NCBI GenBank assembly: GCA_036346255.1
Contig: CM070632.1
Location: 28,112,657-28,176,656, forward strand
Source: Ampelocalamus luodianensis
Taxonomy: Eukaryota; Streptophyta; Magnoliopsida; Poales; Poaceae
DNA length: 64,000 bases
Reading direction: 5' to 3'
Shown here: in pieces, positions 34,901 to 47,700 of the stretch
Layout of the letters: the number at the start of each line of letters is the position of its first letter
How positions within the stretch are numbered: the stretch's first letter is position 1
Program-made: the position numbers and the translations under genes
The notes under the pieces: generated by a model
What the model was told of the DNA's origin: nothing
The model's input: the letters and a program-made list of their open reading frames with translations, nothing else
Databases searched by the model: none

Positions 34901-37143
34901 GCATATCTTTTTCTAGATATCGCTAATTGAATGATTTTAACTTTGATAAATTTGTTATTAACTAAACTTTAATCTAAAAATGGTGGTAGGCCTAAATCAG
35001 CACGAGAAAAATATGTTAATAGATTTAACCTTATTAGTAGCAATTAAAAATTCATTTAATGATGTAATAGACACGATAATTCCTGTAAATCCTAAAAATA
35101 GAAATTTGATGTTAGAAATCCCTCTGTTATCATACTATAATGTGAAATGGGTTTTGCACATGTTTATATTTACGAAAGTGCATTATGCTAGTTTTGCATC
35201 CTAGAAAAATCATAACTAAATCATTTTAACTCCAATTAAGATGAAACCACTTGTATTAGCCTTAAAATGTCGGTAGCAACCTATCATAAAATTTTCAAGT
35301 CAGAAAACCTCTAGAAAATATTTTTGCTCAGATACCTTATTATGGCGAAAATGGGTTTTTAGGTAATATCTTTTGCACCACAAATCCAAATTAGGTTTTC
35401 AGTTTCTATGTCTAGGTATATTCGTATTCTACCTTATGTATAAATTTAAATCGCATTTGGATAATTTTTGCTTGCTCGTTTGTTTAAGTGTGGCTCGTCT
35501 TATTGGTTGTTCTTGGTTCTTTTGCCTTTCGCTTAGGGTTCGACATTTGCGGTAACCCGAAACGACCCTCCACAACAGTTTGAGCAACGGCAAGAAGGCA
35601 AGCGGTTTGATCATGTTAATCCCGATATTTTAAGTATTTATGTTGATTACAAATTCTATGTATGCATTGCTACTTTGTGTTAATAGTTGGCCTAGTAGAT
35701 GCATTTCCTTAGCAAATGATTATCCTCTACTACCTTGAGCCTAGGCATTCTTGTGATTTAGAGTTCGTGGATGAGCTCTTGTCACTTAGTAGTTTGCGAA
35801 TTAATTGCTTAGCCATGCTTAGCCGGTAGAAATGGCGGTTATCGACTTGTCGATAACCTTGATCTATAAAACTTATTATTGGATTATGATTTCCACCTTG
35901 TGCCATGTCTACTTATGAAAACTAAAGCTGAAAACAAAATGATTTAGACTTGGGCACAATGGTATGATGGTGTGATTTTTGGGTGTGACTGGAATGGTGC
36001 CGGGTCAACAAGGACCGAACATCTTGTTACACTAAACCAAGCATTTTAGCGTGCTAACCACATTAGAGGTATGGGACCTCTCTTGACTTAGTACTTTGGC
36101 GTGTATTGGCTCAGTCGCGAGAGTCGCGGGAGGGATGGTGTTGGGAGCATTGTAGTGTCAGAAAGACTTCACCGTGATGGGATTTGTTGTCTTTCGACTT
36201 GCAATGTAAGCATATGGGTTTCTATCCATATGAGCGGCTCGTAGTTAATACACAAGATTGGAAATGTCTCGTAGGACTTAGCCGTGCGGCATACCTTGAT
36301 AGTGTGCTTTGTGGCTTGAAGGCGATGCGAAGTGTGGGTACATTGGTACACCCTGCGAGGTTAAAACTATTCGAATAGCCTCGTCTAGGTTATGGACACG
36401 CTTGGCAAGGTCTTTCAAGAGTTAGACTACAACCTTTTAAATTAAAACTTGATGGGTGGTGCGAATCGGGGATTAGTGCTATGTTGTGGTGGCTATTGGG
36501 ATAGTCGCTTCCGGTGGTTACTTGTATGTATCTTTACTTACTGTTTACTTTGATAACAAAACAGATTTGCAAACTTGCTTTTAAAATGTATTACATTATT
36601 GCAAATAAAGTTGGCTTCATGCAAAATGAGACATACAACCTCCACCTAAATAAGCTTGCATGTAGTTTATGAATAGGTGCGCTATTCCACACGTCGATCT
36701 TGCGGGTACAAAGACAATCTTTGTACTCGGTTGCTCACAACTTAATTGTTTTGTTGCGAGAGGAAGAAGGTGAGCACGAGGGCCTCACTTTTGTGAGTGT
36801 GTTGTGGTAGCTTGCGGGCGACTAGCTTGGCGGCCGGTCGGTTGCCTTGTGGGTGTATGGCTAACAGGTCGACTTTTGTTCTAGCCATCTTATGGCACCT
36901 TTGCTTCATTGTCTTTCTTGTTTATTGTTCTATTTGGCGGTCGGCCCTTTGTAATAACTTTACTTTATGTATGTCGTTGTTGAACTTAGTGATGTATGTG
37001 TATGGAATTGATGTGTAATTTTGTGATGATGTGCATATCTGCAGTGCAGGAAGCATATGTCCATCGAGGCTTAGAATGTTTAATTAGTAATGCGAGAACC
37101 ATTTGGAGGTTAAGTGTTACTAGTTAAACATTCGGTCCTCACA
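31992..37143 (+). repeat. 3' LTR (5152 bp)
   Basis: It is colinear with 21880-27059. For example, about 200 bp at 35617-35817 match 25540-25740 except at one CTG site. It ends attcggtcctcaca at 37143. Confidence 0.93.
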
Positions 37144-37891
37144 TCGCATGGCGTGAGGAGGAAGAAGAACAGAGGAGGTCGGGGTGGTCGTGGGTGGTTA
37201 GATTGAAAACGAGAGGCTGAGATTGAAAGAGATCTCCGGAGGTCCAACACTGTAGGGGAGGTCTGGGGTGTTAGATTGAAATCTAACGGCCCAACACACG
37301 TGCCCCAAATGACCGCGCCCAGTGCAGTTAGGCGGCTTTGCTCAACCAAGCCACGCGGTTGGGCTCGGGTCTGACTCGAGCTCAACGGAGATTTGAATTT
37401 AGGGTTTTATTTACAGCTGAGACTTTGTGGAATTGTTTGAGGCTGCAAACCAACTCCAAAATTTATTAAATTTTTACAAGAGCTTGCTAACTAAAAGGTT
37501 GACCTTGTATAAAATTTTCAGAGGTTTTCATGTAGTGAATTTCCCTCCAAAAATTCAGCAAGGTACTGAGCTAGGGTTTGACTTAATGTCAAACTGGTTT
37601 GATTGACCTCCTAAAATATTCAAACAATTTCTAAAAATTGTGAAATTTTTCAGGGGGGTCACACCCTAACCCTAGAACTTAGGAAAAATATTTCCAAGGA
37701 ATGATCACAAGGTTTGACAAGAAAGTACTTGAAGGGCAAGGTTTAGGTCAAAATGACTTGTGATTTGTATTTCCATAATTCTTTTACAAGAATTCTTCAG
37801 AACATACATGAAATACAAGATATAAGAAATTTTTAATTTCTACAGATTTTATTATATTTGAAACACAAGCCAAAATACTTGGGATGTTACA
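37144..37891 (-). repeat. 5' end of the split minus-strand solo LTR
   Basis: The complement runs tgtaacatcccaagtatttt onward and parallels the first ~750 bp of the LTR at 21880, with older divergence. It continues at 21879 on the other side of the nested element. Confidence 0.85.
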
Positions 37892-37896
37892 CTTAT

Positions 37897-38958
37897 ATTC
37901 CCAATAATAAGCAGGTCAGTTGCTAGACAAGTCCTAAAGCCTTATTTTCGTTTAAAATCCTATAAGAGCTAAAACACATAAAAGCTTTAAAAGTGTCATT
38001 TATATGTTACATGGAAGCACCCGATTCTAAGAGGCGGAGGAAAGAAAACTGAAAGTAAGACCTGGTGTTGATTTTCCTTTGAAACTCGAATGGAATAACC
38101 CATTCCATTGGAATTTCAGAGATATTATTGGGAGCTAATTTTTTTCCAAATACCTTTGCAGGAAAATTTTCTTTATAATTCTAATCCTTCAAAATTCTGT
38201 ACTTTTCCTCATTTCAAATCTTCCCTACTACTAAATCCAGAGAAAATGTCGTAACGAGAGAAGCCCCGTACATTTAATCCTCTAGTCACAACCCGCCACC
38301 TGGCCCTATTGGCGCCGTTCGTCGCCAAAACGGCATTGCGCCATCGCTCCTCCCGGTCAACCAGTTGCTGCCCTGTGCGAGCCGATCGACGCGTCGCTTG
38401 GTGCTTGATCCTCGCTGTGGTTGGGCCGGTTCTTGGACCTTCTCCCCTAGCGCTTCCTAGCTGTAGGATTGTGCCATCGCCAGCGCAGCCACCCCATCGA
38501 GCCCGCCTCGAGCCCCACGTGCGCATGTCGCTTTCTCCTTCCCCTCACGATCTCCTCTCTGTCTCCGCCCCCTCCTCACTGGTGCCGTTGATGAAATGCT
38601 CTTGCAGTAGCCTCCTGCACCTCCTCGCTCGCCATTGCCCAGCCGCTTTTGCACCACATCTCTTTCCTCTCCCCTCTTGTTTTCTGCTTCCTCCACAAGG
38701 CACCATGGGGTCCCCCTCCATCCACATCATAGGCTCTTCTCTACTCAATCAAAGGATCTCTCTCTCCCTTCTCCCCCCAATCCCAAATCCACTCCTCCCT
38801 TCGAGAAGCATCAGGACTAGGAGGAGGAGCGCAACTAGCAATAGGAGGTGGTGGTGTTGTTTGATGAGAGATGGAGAGGTTGTCGCCGCACGCGACGTAG
38901 CTGCGAGAGTCGCTGCAAAAGAACCAGTTGGCCATGGATGCCATCGTCTATGTCCTCA
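37897..38958. other. unassigned sequence upstream of a gene fragment
   Basis: This is the right flank of the CTTAT insertion, joined before insertion to 16168. From ~38290 it becomes GC- and pyrimidine-rich, like a grass promoter or 5' leader. ORFs here (e.g. 38309-39151) have biased composition and no family motif. Confidence 0.5.
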
Positions 38959-39295
38959 GCTCCGTTGGGCAAGGACTATAGCGGCTACTGCGAGAAGCAG
39001 TTCCATAACATCGCCGCCACCCGTAGGCGCCACCTCGAGAGCTGCCAGCACGAACATGCCCGCGCCCTACGGTATGGCACCGTTCACCGCCAAGGTCCTC
39101 CTCCTCTTCTCTTTCCCTTACTTAGTACACGCATTTTGTCGAACACCTTGACCACCCCCGCTCGCGAGCTTGCTTCTTCTCATCTTCTTCGGTAGAGTCC
39201 TAGGGCTGCGCTTCTTCCCTCCTCCAGCCTGATGGTTCTCTCCTCACCTAGGGCGTGTGGCGCCACTTCGCCTGCACGGTGTGTATGTGTGCTCC
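38959..39295 (+). pseudogene. fragment of a zinc-finger gene (U1C-like plus CCCH fingers)
   Basis: The reading APLGKDYSGYCEKQFHNIAA followed by TRRRHLESCQHEHARAL (38959-39084) resembles the N-terminus of plant CCCH zinc-finger proteins that begin MPLGKYYC with a U1C/matrin-type finger (C-x2-C…H-x5-H). Here the initiator Met is Ala and the first zinc Cys is Ser. The exon seems to end at cgccaag|gtcc near 39090. After an intron ending cctag near 39250, GVWRHFACT (39251-39277) matches the start of a CCCH finger with its first Cys changed to Trp. Intron retention argues against a processed copy. Nothing further downstream is recognised. Likely a decayed duplicate or captured fragment. The family call is from memory of the motif. 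Confidence 0.55.
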
Positions 39296-39845
39296 TCTCT
39301 CCCAATTGAACTACACCATTACATGTGGTTGTGCCAAGATGAACCTGAGGTCAGTTGCTTTTGCGCAATTTTACAGTTTCTATCTCATGCACATTTTCAA
39401 CCCATTCTTGTCCCATTGTGAATACTTGGTGACCCAATGCACGCCGTTTTAGTTAAGCTTCTTGATGTTGTTACAGGGACATGCAAGTTTGTTGATTCAT
39501 GCGATACTTCCATCGAAGTTGCATCTTGCTAATCGACATTACCTCCATCTAGTGAGTTTGCTTTTGATAGTATGGGTTAAAGGCCAAGGATGTATTATTC
39601 ATGTGTTTGTGCGATATATCGCTTTGTATGATGCAACTTCGAGCATATCTTCAAAACACCTTCGCAATGCTAAATTTGACTACTTTAGGAATCCACAATG
39701 GGTTGTCCGGCTTCACTTTAATTCAAACCTTTGCTGAAGATCTTCACAGATTCTAACTTAAGCATGCAATTAAATTTACCTTCATGTTAACTTTATGCAA
39801 GCAAGCATGTCATTGTAGTTCATTTTGAGGGCTACCCATCTTCAT
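39296..39845. other. unassigned sequence
   Basis: It contains possible gt/ag signals (gag|gtcagt near 39350, ttacag near 39476) that could continue the gene fragment. No coding family is recognisable. Confidence 0.4.
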
Positions 39846-42800
39846 TGTAACAACCCAATTTTAGGCCTTTTTGAAAGTTTCAAAATAAAAATCACTATTT
39901 GATTTTTCTTGATTTATTAAAAGCTTAAGTTGAGAATTTCAAAAATTAAAACAATTTAATATGAATAAATCAAACTAAAATTAAATAAAAACTGGTTTAC
40001 TTGATTTTCAGGTTTTCTTGGATTTTCTATAAGTTCTTTGATGTTTCTTACAACCCGATTTATTGTATTTGTTTTTGTTTCCCAAAATATATTTTATTTG
40101 TTGTAAAATTTAATTTAAATTATTTAATTTAAAGTAGGAATTCTTTTAGAGTTTTCCATTTTATTCAATTAAATAAAGCTTAAATTGAATTTTAGATTAA
40201 AAATGTAAATAATTAAAATAAACTTCTATTAAATCCAAAATTATTTTATGATATTTTCAGGTTCCAAGGAATTTTGTAAAAATTTTAGATTTATTTTATT
40301 TTCTGGATTTTCTTTCTTTTTTCCTCCTTTTTCTTCTCTCACTTCCTTCTTTTTCTTTCCTATGTGTTGTTCTCTATGCGCAAGTCGCTCTGGCAGCTTG
40401 CCATGTCGCGTGCTCTACCCATGCCACCGCCCCCTCAGCATGCCATGCCCCTTGCCCGGCGCTGCCTGCTCCCAGCCCCATGTCGCCCCATGCCGCCCGA
40501 CGCTATGGCCATGCCACCGCACAGCCACCAGCTCCCCATGCCGCGCTGCTGCTTTGCTCCTTCCTCCTCCTCTATTTAAGCCAGCCAAGTCTTCCTTTCT
40601 CCCTTCCCCCATTTCCCTTCCTCCTTACCCCTCCCTACCCTGTAAGCACCATCATCGAGCTCCCATTTTCTTCTCTAACTTGGCAGCGACGCCACCTCCA
40701 TCCTCCCCCTCTAGCCATCTTCTTGCCGTACCACCTACGTCACGAGGTGCAACTTAGTCACTACCTCCATCTCCCCAAGTTTCCCCTCCCTTCTCCCCTC
40801 CATCTCACCGCAGTTTGCATTTTATCGACGCTAGCCGAAGCTCCTTCCTCCTCGCATTCTTTGCCATCGTTGATCCTCGGTGACATCATTGCCTTTGTTA
40901 GATTAAACAACGACGTTCTACACTATGCTCCTTTCCTTTTCTCTAGAGCACCGCCGGTTCGTCGGAGCCCCATGCGCCGCCACTGTCGCTGGCCGCCTGT
41001 CGCTGCGCCACCACGCCCTTTGGCTTCCTCTCGACGCCGAGGTTCCATTTTGCTATTTCGTGGCTGCCCCTCCCTTCCTTTGCCAACGCGCCTCCATGGT
41101 GTGCACAGAGCTCTGGCACCTCTTGCCTTCTTCTTCTTACTCCTCTTTCTTTCTTTCTTTCCTCCTTCTACTGCTGTCTCACATTTCCCTTGCTCTTCCA
41201 TCTCCCTTCTTCCCTCTTGCAAGTGGGCCCATGGGGTCATCGTCCCACTTCCTTGCTCTGTAAAACAAAAATCAGCACGACATCTTTCAATTGACTTTCT
41301 CTCTCTATCTATTTTCTATCATTTCATGTGATCGCAACTTCCAGCGTTCGTTCTCCCTCATACAAACTTTGATTACATCAATTCTTGTCTTTAAATTCAT
41401 CTAAATTCGCCCTTTTTTAATTCAAATTTGATAATTTTTGATTTTATTTGGATTTGTTGTAATTATTTGGCTCTTTTCGCGCGTATATTTGGTATTTCAG
41501 AAGAATTCTTGGACCGTCATTGAAGCATTTCAATCCTTCAACGAAGGCAAGTCGTGAGACCTTTGATCATGTCGTACCTATTTTATAAAATTATATTATT
41601 TTATATCAATATGCATTGGTAGTTTTATAATAACTGCTTTCGGGAATAGTTAATTACCCAATTGCCGATATGCCCCCTTGAATAATTATGAATGACATGT
41701 ACCTTTGGACACAATAGGGTGGGTTAATCTTAGTTGGATATATTTAATTACCAACATAGGGGCGTATTATGCTTAGCCATGCTTTAGATTGTATGATGGG
41801 ATTATTGATCACATGCTCATAAAAGATGAAATTTGACTTTATGAAATATGGAATTGTGGCGTGACCACTATATTAAAATTTATTGTGCCATGGCAAGATT
41901 GCCATTTGGTCGGGTTGAACAAAAATGATTTATGCTCGGGCGAGTGGTTGGGTAGTAAAGGAGGAATGCGCAAAGCACATGGGATGAGGTAGTCTCGCCT
42001 GAGCAACCACTAAGGACTTAACTTTATGAGTCATTGATCTGGGCCATACCGTACAACCACATATCCACGGTGGGGTGGACCTGGCCGACTAATTATCAAT
42101 GTTTTGATTTAGTTCCGTTTAGGTTGATAAGCAGCGCAAGACGGGGGCTAGAATGGTGAATCCTTGGTGAGCATAACTGGATCAAAACATAGCTTTGTAA
42201 AAGCCTTATGATAATCACTTAGTCGCACACCTCGGAAATGTGTTAAATGAACATTATAAGTTGATTATGTCTTGTGGGTCAAGGTGTACAACCTTTGCAG
42301 AGTGTTAAAAACTATTCAAATAGTCGTATCCCCGGTTATAGACAATGCCTGGTGATTTCACACGAAGGTAGATTTTCTAAAAAATATTGGAATGGTTTGG
42401 TTGGGAAGCGATTGGGATGTTGGTTAATGGTTGGGAAGCTGAGCGAATGTTCACTAGTAGTATCAAAGAACTTGTTTACTTATGTATTTAATCTTTAAAA
42501 TTATGCTTTTCAATATATTTACTGTCAATTCTGCTTTCTGCAAAATAGTCATAAAGCTATCATTGCCAAGCCTTATATGAATATTATTTGCATACATTTT
42601 CCTCTGACTTCTTTGAGTACTTTAGGTACTCACGGCTGCGCATTTGTTGATCAATCACCGAGGAAGAACTAGGGATCACCGAGTTCTGGGAGGAGTAACT
42701 TCGAAGACTATGTGAGCTAGGTCGCGTTCTCCACTCGATTGCTTGTGGGTATGTCGGATGGCTACCACGAGTTATTTTATTCTGCTGCAAGTTTATCTTT

Positions 42801-43005
42801 TGTTGCTAAGCTCTGCATGGCGATCTCTGTAAAACTTGATCATAAGGTTCTTTTGCTGCTAAGTAATATTAATTTACCTTTTCTTAGCTAACTTGTTGTA
42901 TGGATATGATTTCATCGATGTTGCAACTGTGTGAGATAGCTACTGATCATGGGACTAGTTCAGAATACATAGAGGGCTCGGATTCAGTCATTTGGGATCC
43001 CGACA
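39846..43005 (+). mobile_element. solo LTR (3.2 kb)
   Basis: It begins tgtaacaacccaattttagg and ends gggatcccgaca. Internal landmarks match other Tekay-like LTRs here: gatcatg…ttttataaa near 41565, gcttagccatgct near 41770, and taaaaactattcaaatagtc near 42307. The flanks are ttcat and ttcgc, only partly alike, so the target duplication is doubtful. No internal region accompanies it. The pyrimidine-rich part 40300-41300 gives long but meaningless ORFs. Confidence 0.7.
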
Positions 43006-44711
43006 TTCGCCCTTCTGTATAGTTCAAGCAATACTTCTTTCTTCACTTACATTTATCACAAAATAAATAGTTATGTCTACATAAATCTATTGGAGTATAC
43101 ATGTAGCCCTTGCATATTCCACATGCCCAGGACTTGAACATGTATGTTTTGCTTTTTGCATGCGTACTTTGGGATGTCTTTTGGAATTTCTCTGTTTGCA
43201 AATTTGTAATACCCCAAAAGTATTCGAAAGGATTATTGAGAGAGAATTAAGTTATTTAAAGAGAAGGGCTATTTAGAAATTGAATTGAGGGAAGGATCAA
43301 ATAGAAAATAGTTATTTAAGCAGTTAAAGAGGGGGTTTACAGCGAAATTTGGATAACCTGGGTTGGGGCCTCAGGCCCATTGGTATTTGGCCCAAAGGTG
43401 GGAGGTGGTGGCCAGCCATAAGGGGGGAAATTAGCCATAGTGACCCATGAGAAAATCAACCACCAACAAAAGGAGGAAACCCTAGGTTAGCTCAAGATAA
43501 TTACGTGTTCTGGTACCACCGCCGCCAACGTAGCATGGTATCAGTAGCAATCCCTCTCCTCCATGGTGGTGCCCTCTCCTCCGATGCTTCTTCATTGTGG
43601 TGGCTGGCCAAGAAAAAAAGAAGAAGAAGGAAGAAGGGAGAAGGGAAGAAGAGAGGTAAAGGGAAGGTTCACGGGCTGCATCGTGGTCTACAGCGGTTCG
43701 TCAAGGGTAACCCCGGTTTGCCCCCGAATAGATGCATATTTGATTGTTGTAGCAATGTCGGTATTTCTGTCTCCTCAGGACAGATTGCGTTAGACAGATG
43801 TTTTGATGTAGTTAAGTGCGTATTCATTCTTGGGCTTCTCCTATAAAGTTGTAGAGGACGTCAATAGCTTTCAATTAAGTGCTAGATCGTATTTTTTGGA
43901 CCTCTGTAGCAAAAGTTATGAATTTAATGGTGCGACTATTCTGCAAGTCTGTCAGTATTTTGATAGGTTTTAGTAATCTGACCGGTGCGATTGGTTAAAG
44001 GGAGAATTAGAGTATCTCAGTATAACGAAAGTTGTAGCTAATTGTCGTAGCTTTCAGGGAAGCACAAGAACGCAAAATTTAGAAAAACGAATTGAAAGTT
44101 ATGATAGTTTTAGTGTTCTGTCCAGAAAGTCTAACGTAAAATCGATGCTTTGTTAATCAGCTTAGAAAGGATTTTAGATTGCCGAATCAGGGAGGCTCAC
44201 CAACTAGGGTTAGTTGGGGAATTTGATAACCTTTCAATGAAGTCCAAGAACACCTAATTTGGACCTCTGTACGAAAAGATATGAATTTTAGAACACGACT
44301 ATTTACAGAGGGCACAGATCAGCATTTAGGGAATTGGAGTCGGGATCGCGTTGCAAGCTACTGCTAGGTTGTGTTTGCTTTTATAATTCATGTGGTTCAT
44401 TACAATGGTCTTAGTTTATGTTCTTAATGATTTAGGTGGGGGACTGGTACTGGAGGCGGCACCGTCTTCACGTCCTCCGTTCTCACGCGGTTAAAGCAAG
44501 TGCATTGTTTGTTACTTGGTTCTGATTGATTGGCCATGTTTTTGTGTTTTCGATATATGATAGTGTAGCAAGAATCCTAGCATGATGATTGTCTTGAGAA
44601 CGGTGGTTGTCCCATGTATGAATATGCTCTATTATTGCATGATGTTGTTGTCTTTTGGTAAATTGATGATGAATAAAAGTTGAGCATGTGCATATTGAAA
44701 TCATGTTGAGG

Positions 44712-44732
44712 CTTGGTCCCGTGGTGACCAAG
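44712..44732. repeat. first hairpin of the LTR hairpin array
   Basis: Arms cttggtc (44712-44718) and gaccaag (44726-44732). Before insertion of the nested element it was directly followed by the hairpins now at 57738-57875. Confidence 0.8.
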
Positions 44733-44753
44733 TATGTTTTCCTTTGAGATCCC

Positions 44754-47700
44754 TGTGAGGACCCCGGTTTATTTGGTTTGTAATGCTTAACCAACCACCT
44801 GGCCCTAGCATCACAAATCAAATAAACTGATCCTCGAGATATGTATACTTCCCAGAAAGCAGTATACACACCCCGGTACCAAATTAGACATCAACTCCAT
44901 TCCACACATAGAGTCCAAACACAACACTACCAAACGGAAGATAAACAAATAGTAGAGGTTAGTACAGACACCGGCCGACCGGCCCAAAAGATACACAAAT
45001 AACAACAGAAAGACAGCGGAAGCAAAAGTGCCATAAGATGGCTATAAACAAAGCCAATCAGTGTGCCTTCAACCCACAAGGCATCTGACCGGACCGCCAA
45101 GCCTAGTCGTCACCCACGAAGCGACAGCACAGCTCACAGAAGTGAGGCCCCTGAGGCTCACCTTCTTCCTCTGCAACAAAAACATTAAGCAAAGCACCTG
45201 AGTACAAAGATTGTCTTTGTACCCGCAAGACTGACGTGTAAACTAGCAGACCTGTTCATATGCTACATGCAGGCTTATTTGGTGGAAGTCATATGTTTCA
45301 TTTGCATAAAGCCAACTTTATTTGCAATAATGTAATGTAATTTAAAGGCAAGTTTGCAATTCATTTTTACTGATGAAATAACTGCGAAATAAAGATAGGT
45401 ACGAGTAACCACCTAGAAGTGACTATCCCAATAGTCACCACAACATAGCACGAATCCCCAGATTCGTACCACCCTGCAAGTTTTAATTTTAAAAGGTTGT
45501 AGTCTAACTCTCGATAAGCTTACCCAAGCGTGTCCATCACCTAGGACGAGGCTATTCGAATAGTTTTTAACCCTGCAGGGGTGTACCACTGTACCCACAC
45601 CTCAGACCGCCTTTAAGCCAAGCACACTTCCGATGGTATGCCGGCACAGCTAAGTCCTACGAGACTGTTTCCAATCTTGTGTATCAACCCCGAGCCGCTC
45701 GTATGGATAGAAACCCATACGCTTACATGGTAAAGCCGAAAAGACAACTACCCACTCAGGATAAAGCTTTTCGGACAACTACCATGCTCCCACCTCCATC
45801 CCTCCTGCGACCCGGGACCAATACACGCCAAAGTACTAGGTCAAGAGAGGTCCCATACCCTCTAGTGTGGTTAGCACGAAATGCTGGATAACGAAACTCA
45901 CAAGATGTTCGGTCCTTAATTGACGGGCACCTTTCGATCACACCCAACAGATCACACCAATCTTACCATTGTGCCCGTCTAAATCATTTTTGTTTTTGGT
46001 TTTAGTTTTGCAAGTAAGCATAGCAAAATCTGAAACATAAAGTTGTAGTAAATTTTGTGTGATCAAGGTTACCGACTAAAGTCGATAACCTTGATTCTTC
46101 TACCGATAGCTAAGCATGTCTAAGCAAGTTGAAATCGTATCTACTAAGTGACAAGAGATCATCCAGCGACCTCTAATCACAACAAATAACCTAGGCTCGG
46201 TAGTAGAGATCAATATTTTGGCTCAGGATATGCGACTACGGATTTAACTAATCAATTTAACACAAATTAAGCAATGCATACATACAATTGAAACAAAATA
46301 TTAATCTTTAAAATCTGGATTAAACATGATCAAGCTGCTTGCTGGGTCGTTTGCTCAATATGGTGGGAGGATCGTCCTCAGGGTTGCCGCAAATATCGAA
46401 GCCTAACGATCGAACATAACAGCAAATAAGAACGAATAACACCGACAAAACTCAAACATACAACAACATCAAAACAAGCCAAAACTCACACAGCAGCCTA
46501 AGCAAGATATAACAAAATTTTTACAAACAGGGAACAAATCATTTTAAGTTATTAGCAAATTTTCTATGAATTTTCTAAGCTAAAAACACAACAAGTTACT
46601 AATTAATCACTTAACAAATTTTCATGAACAGAATCAGTGTATAAAACCTATCCTAATAGTTAGTATACTGAAAATGAAATTCTACAGAATTGGGTTCGTT
46701 TAATTTGGACAATTACTGGAAAAGATATGCATTTTCTAATTTAGAAGATACATAAGACACCATTTTATTAGTTAACAGATTTTTGCTATAGAGGCATGGA
46801 TGAAACTAATTTTAGTAAATAATACATTTAAAATGAAAATTAACGAAGACTGGTTTCATGCAATTTGGACAAAAATTGAATTAGATATACATTTTACAAG
46901 TTTGATTGAATTATGACTCAACGAAAACATAAACCGAAATACTAAAGCAATAAATACTTTTTCTACCGCGATCAAGAAGCCCGTACATCGACAATGGCTT
47001 GCAACGCTGACCGGACAAGCGCACGCCTAAAGTGGCGTCGGCGTATTTAAAAATCGTCTTGGCTTACTAAGGTGCAAACCTAAAACACTCTCACAGAGAA
47101 GGACGCTTCCCTACAGAGAACACGCATAACCAGAGCTACACAACCCTAACTGACAGCATGGGCCCACATGGCAGTGACTCAGAGAATAAATAACGGGCTG
47201 GATTAAAGGATTTCTAAACGCGATTAACCTAAGAGGACCCACAAATCAGTGACTCAAAGAAGACATGATTAAAGTTAAACTAATCTTCACCGGCGGTTCA
47301 CCGCGCGAAACGAACGCAGATGCGCGCGCGCGCGGTGATCTAGCAAACCAATGAGTTTCAAGACGAGTGAGTGGTACCTTAAGGTTCGCAAAGATCTCAC
47401 GAACCCGGTGACGGTGACGCGGAGCCCAATGGTCGACGGAGATGAGCTCACGGCGGCGGGGCGGAGAAGAAAGTGCGGTGCTCGCGGAGAAGATGCTACG
47501 AACTTGGCGGCTTCGAGAAGGTGCGCCATGGGATCGCGGAGACACCGAGAACGATAAGCCCACGATTTTGATGATGGAGGAGCGGTGGCGCGGAATTGAC
47601 ACAGCGGCGCTTTACCGAGCTTGGAGAAGAAGGCGTCGCAAAGCCTCGGTGAAGCACCAAAGAGTTAAACAAGGTCACGGTTGGACTTCGGTGGTCGATT

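Larger units (their letters stand above)
21880..37143 (+). mobile_element. full-length Ty3/gypsy chromovirus (Tekay/Del type), 15.3 kb
   Basis: The order is: 5' LTR (21880-27059), tRNA-Met-type primer site, gag with zinc knuckle, protease, reverse transcriptase, RNase H, integrase, chromodomain, polypurine tract and 3' LTR (31992-37143). Domain order and chromodomain place it in the chromoviruses; LTR size and sequence suggest Tekay/Del. It sits inside an older LTR. The flanking 5-mers (gcgat, tcgca) do not match, so no clean target duplication is seen. The LTRs are identical over long AT-rich tracts, implying a young insertion. Confidence 0.9.
16169..37891 (-). mobile_element. solo LTR (minus strand) split by two later insertions
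   Basis: On the minus strand it begins tgtaacatcccaagtatttt at 37891 and ends ggtgtcaca at 16169. It is flanked by a perfect 5-bp duplication cttat (16164-16168 and 37892-37896). Its own sequence is 37144-37891, 20700-21879 and 16169-20026 (about 5.8 kb). It is similar throughout to the LTR at 21880-27059, but more diverged. No internal retrotransposon region is left, as expected of a solo LTR from LTR-LTR recombination. Confidence 0.85.

Noticed and set aside
21875..37148. Target duplication for the plus-strand Tekay-type element
   Set aside because: Flanks gcgat and tcgca do not match directly; calling them a duplication would need two or more changes.
38309..39151. 280-codon ORF, plus strand
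   Set aside because: Ser/Pro/Leu-rich composition from pyrimidine-rich DNA, no family motif, and in a different frame from the zinc-finger fragment at 38959.
40480..41331. 283-codon ORF, plus strand
   Set aside because: Lies inside a solo LTR; long only because the pyrimidine-rich leader lacks stops. No motif.
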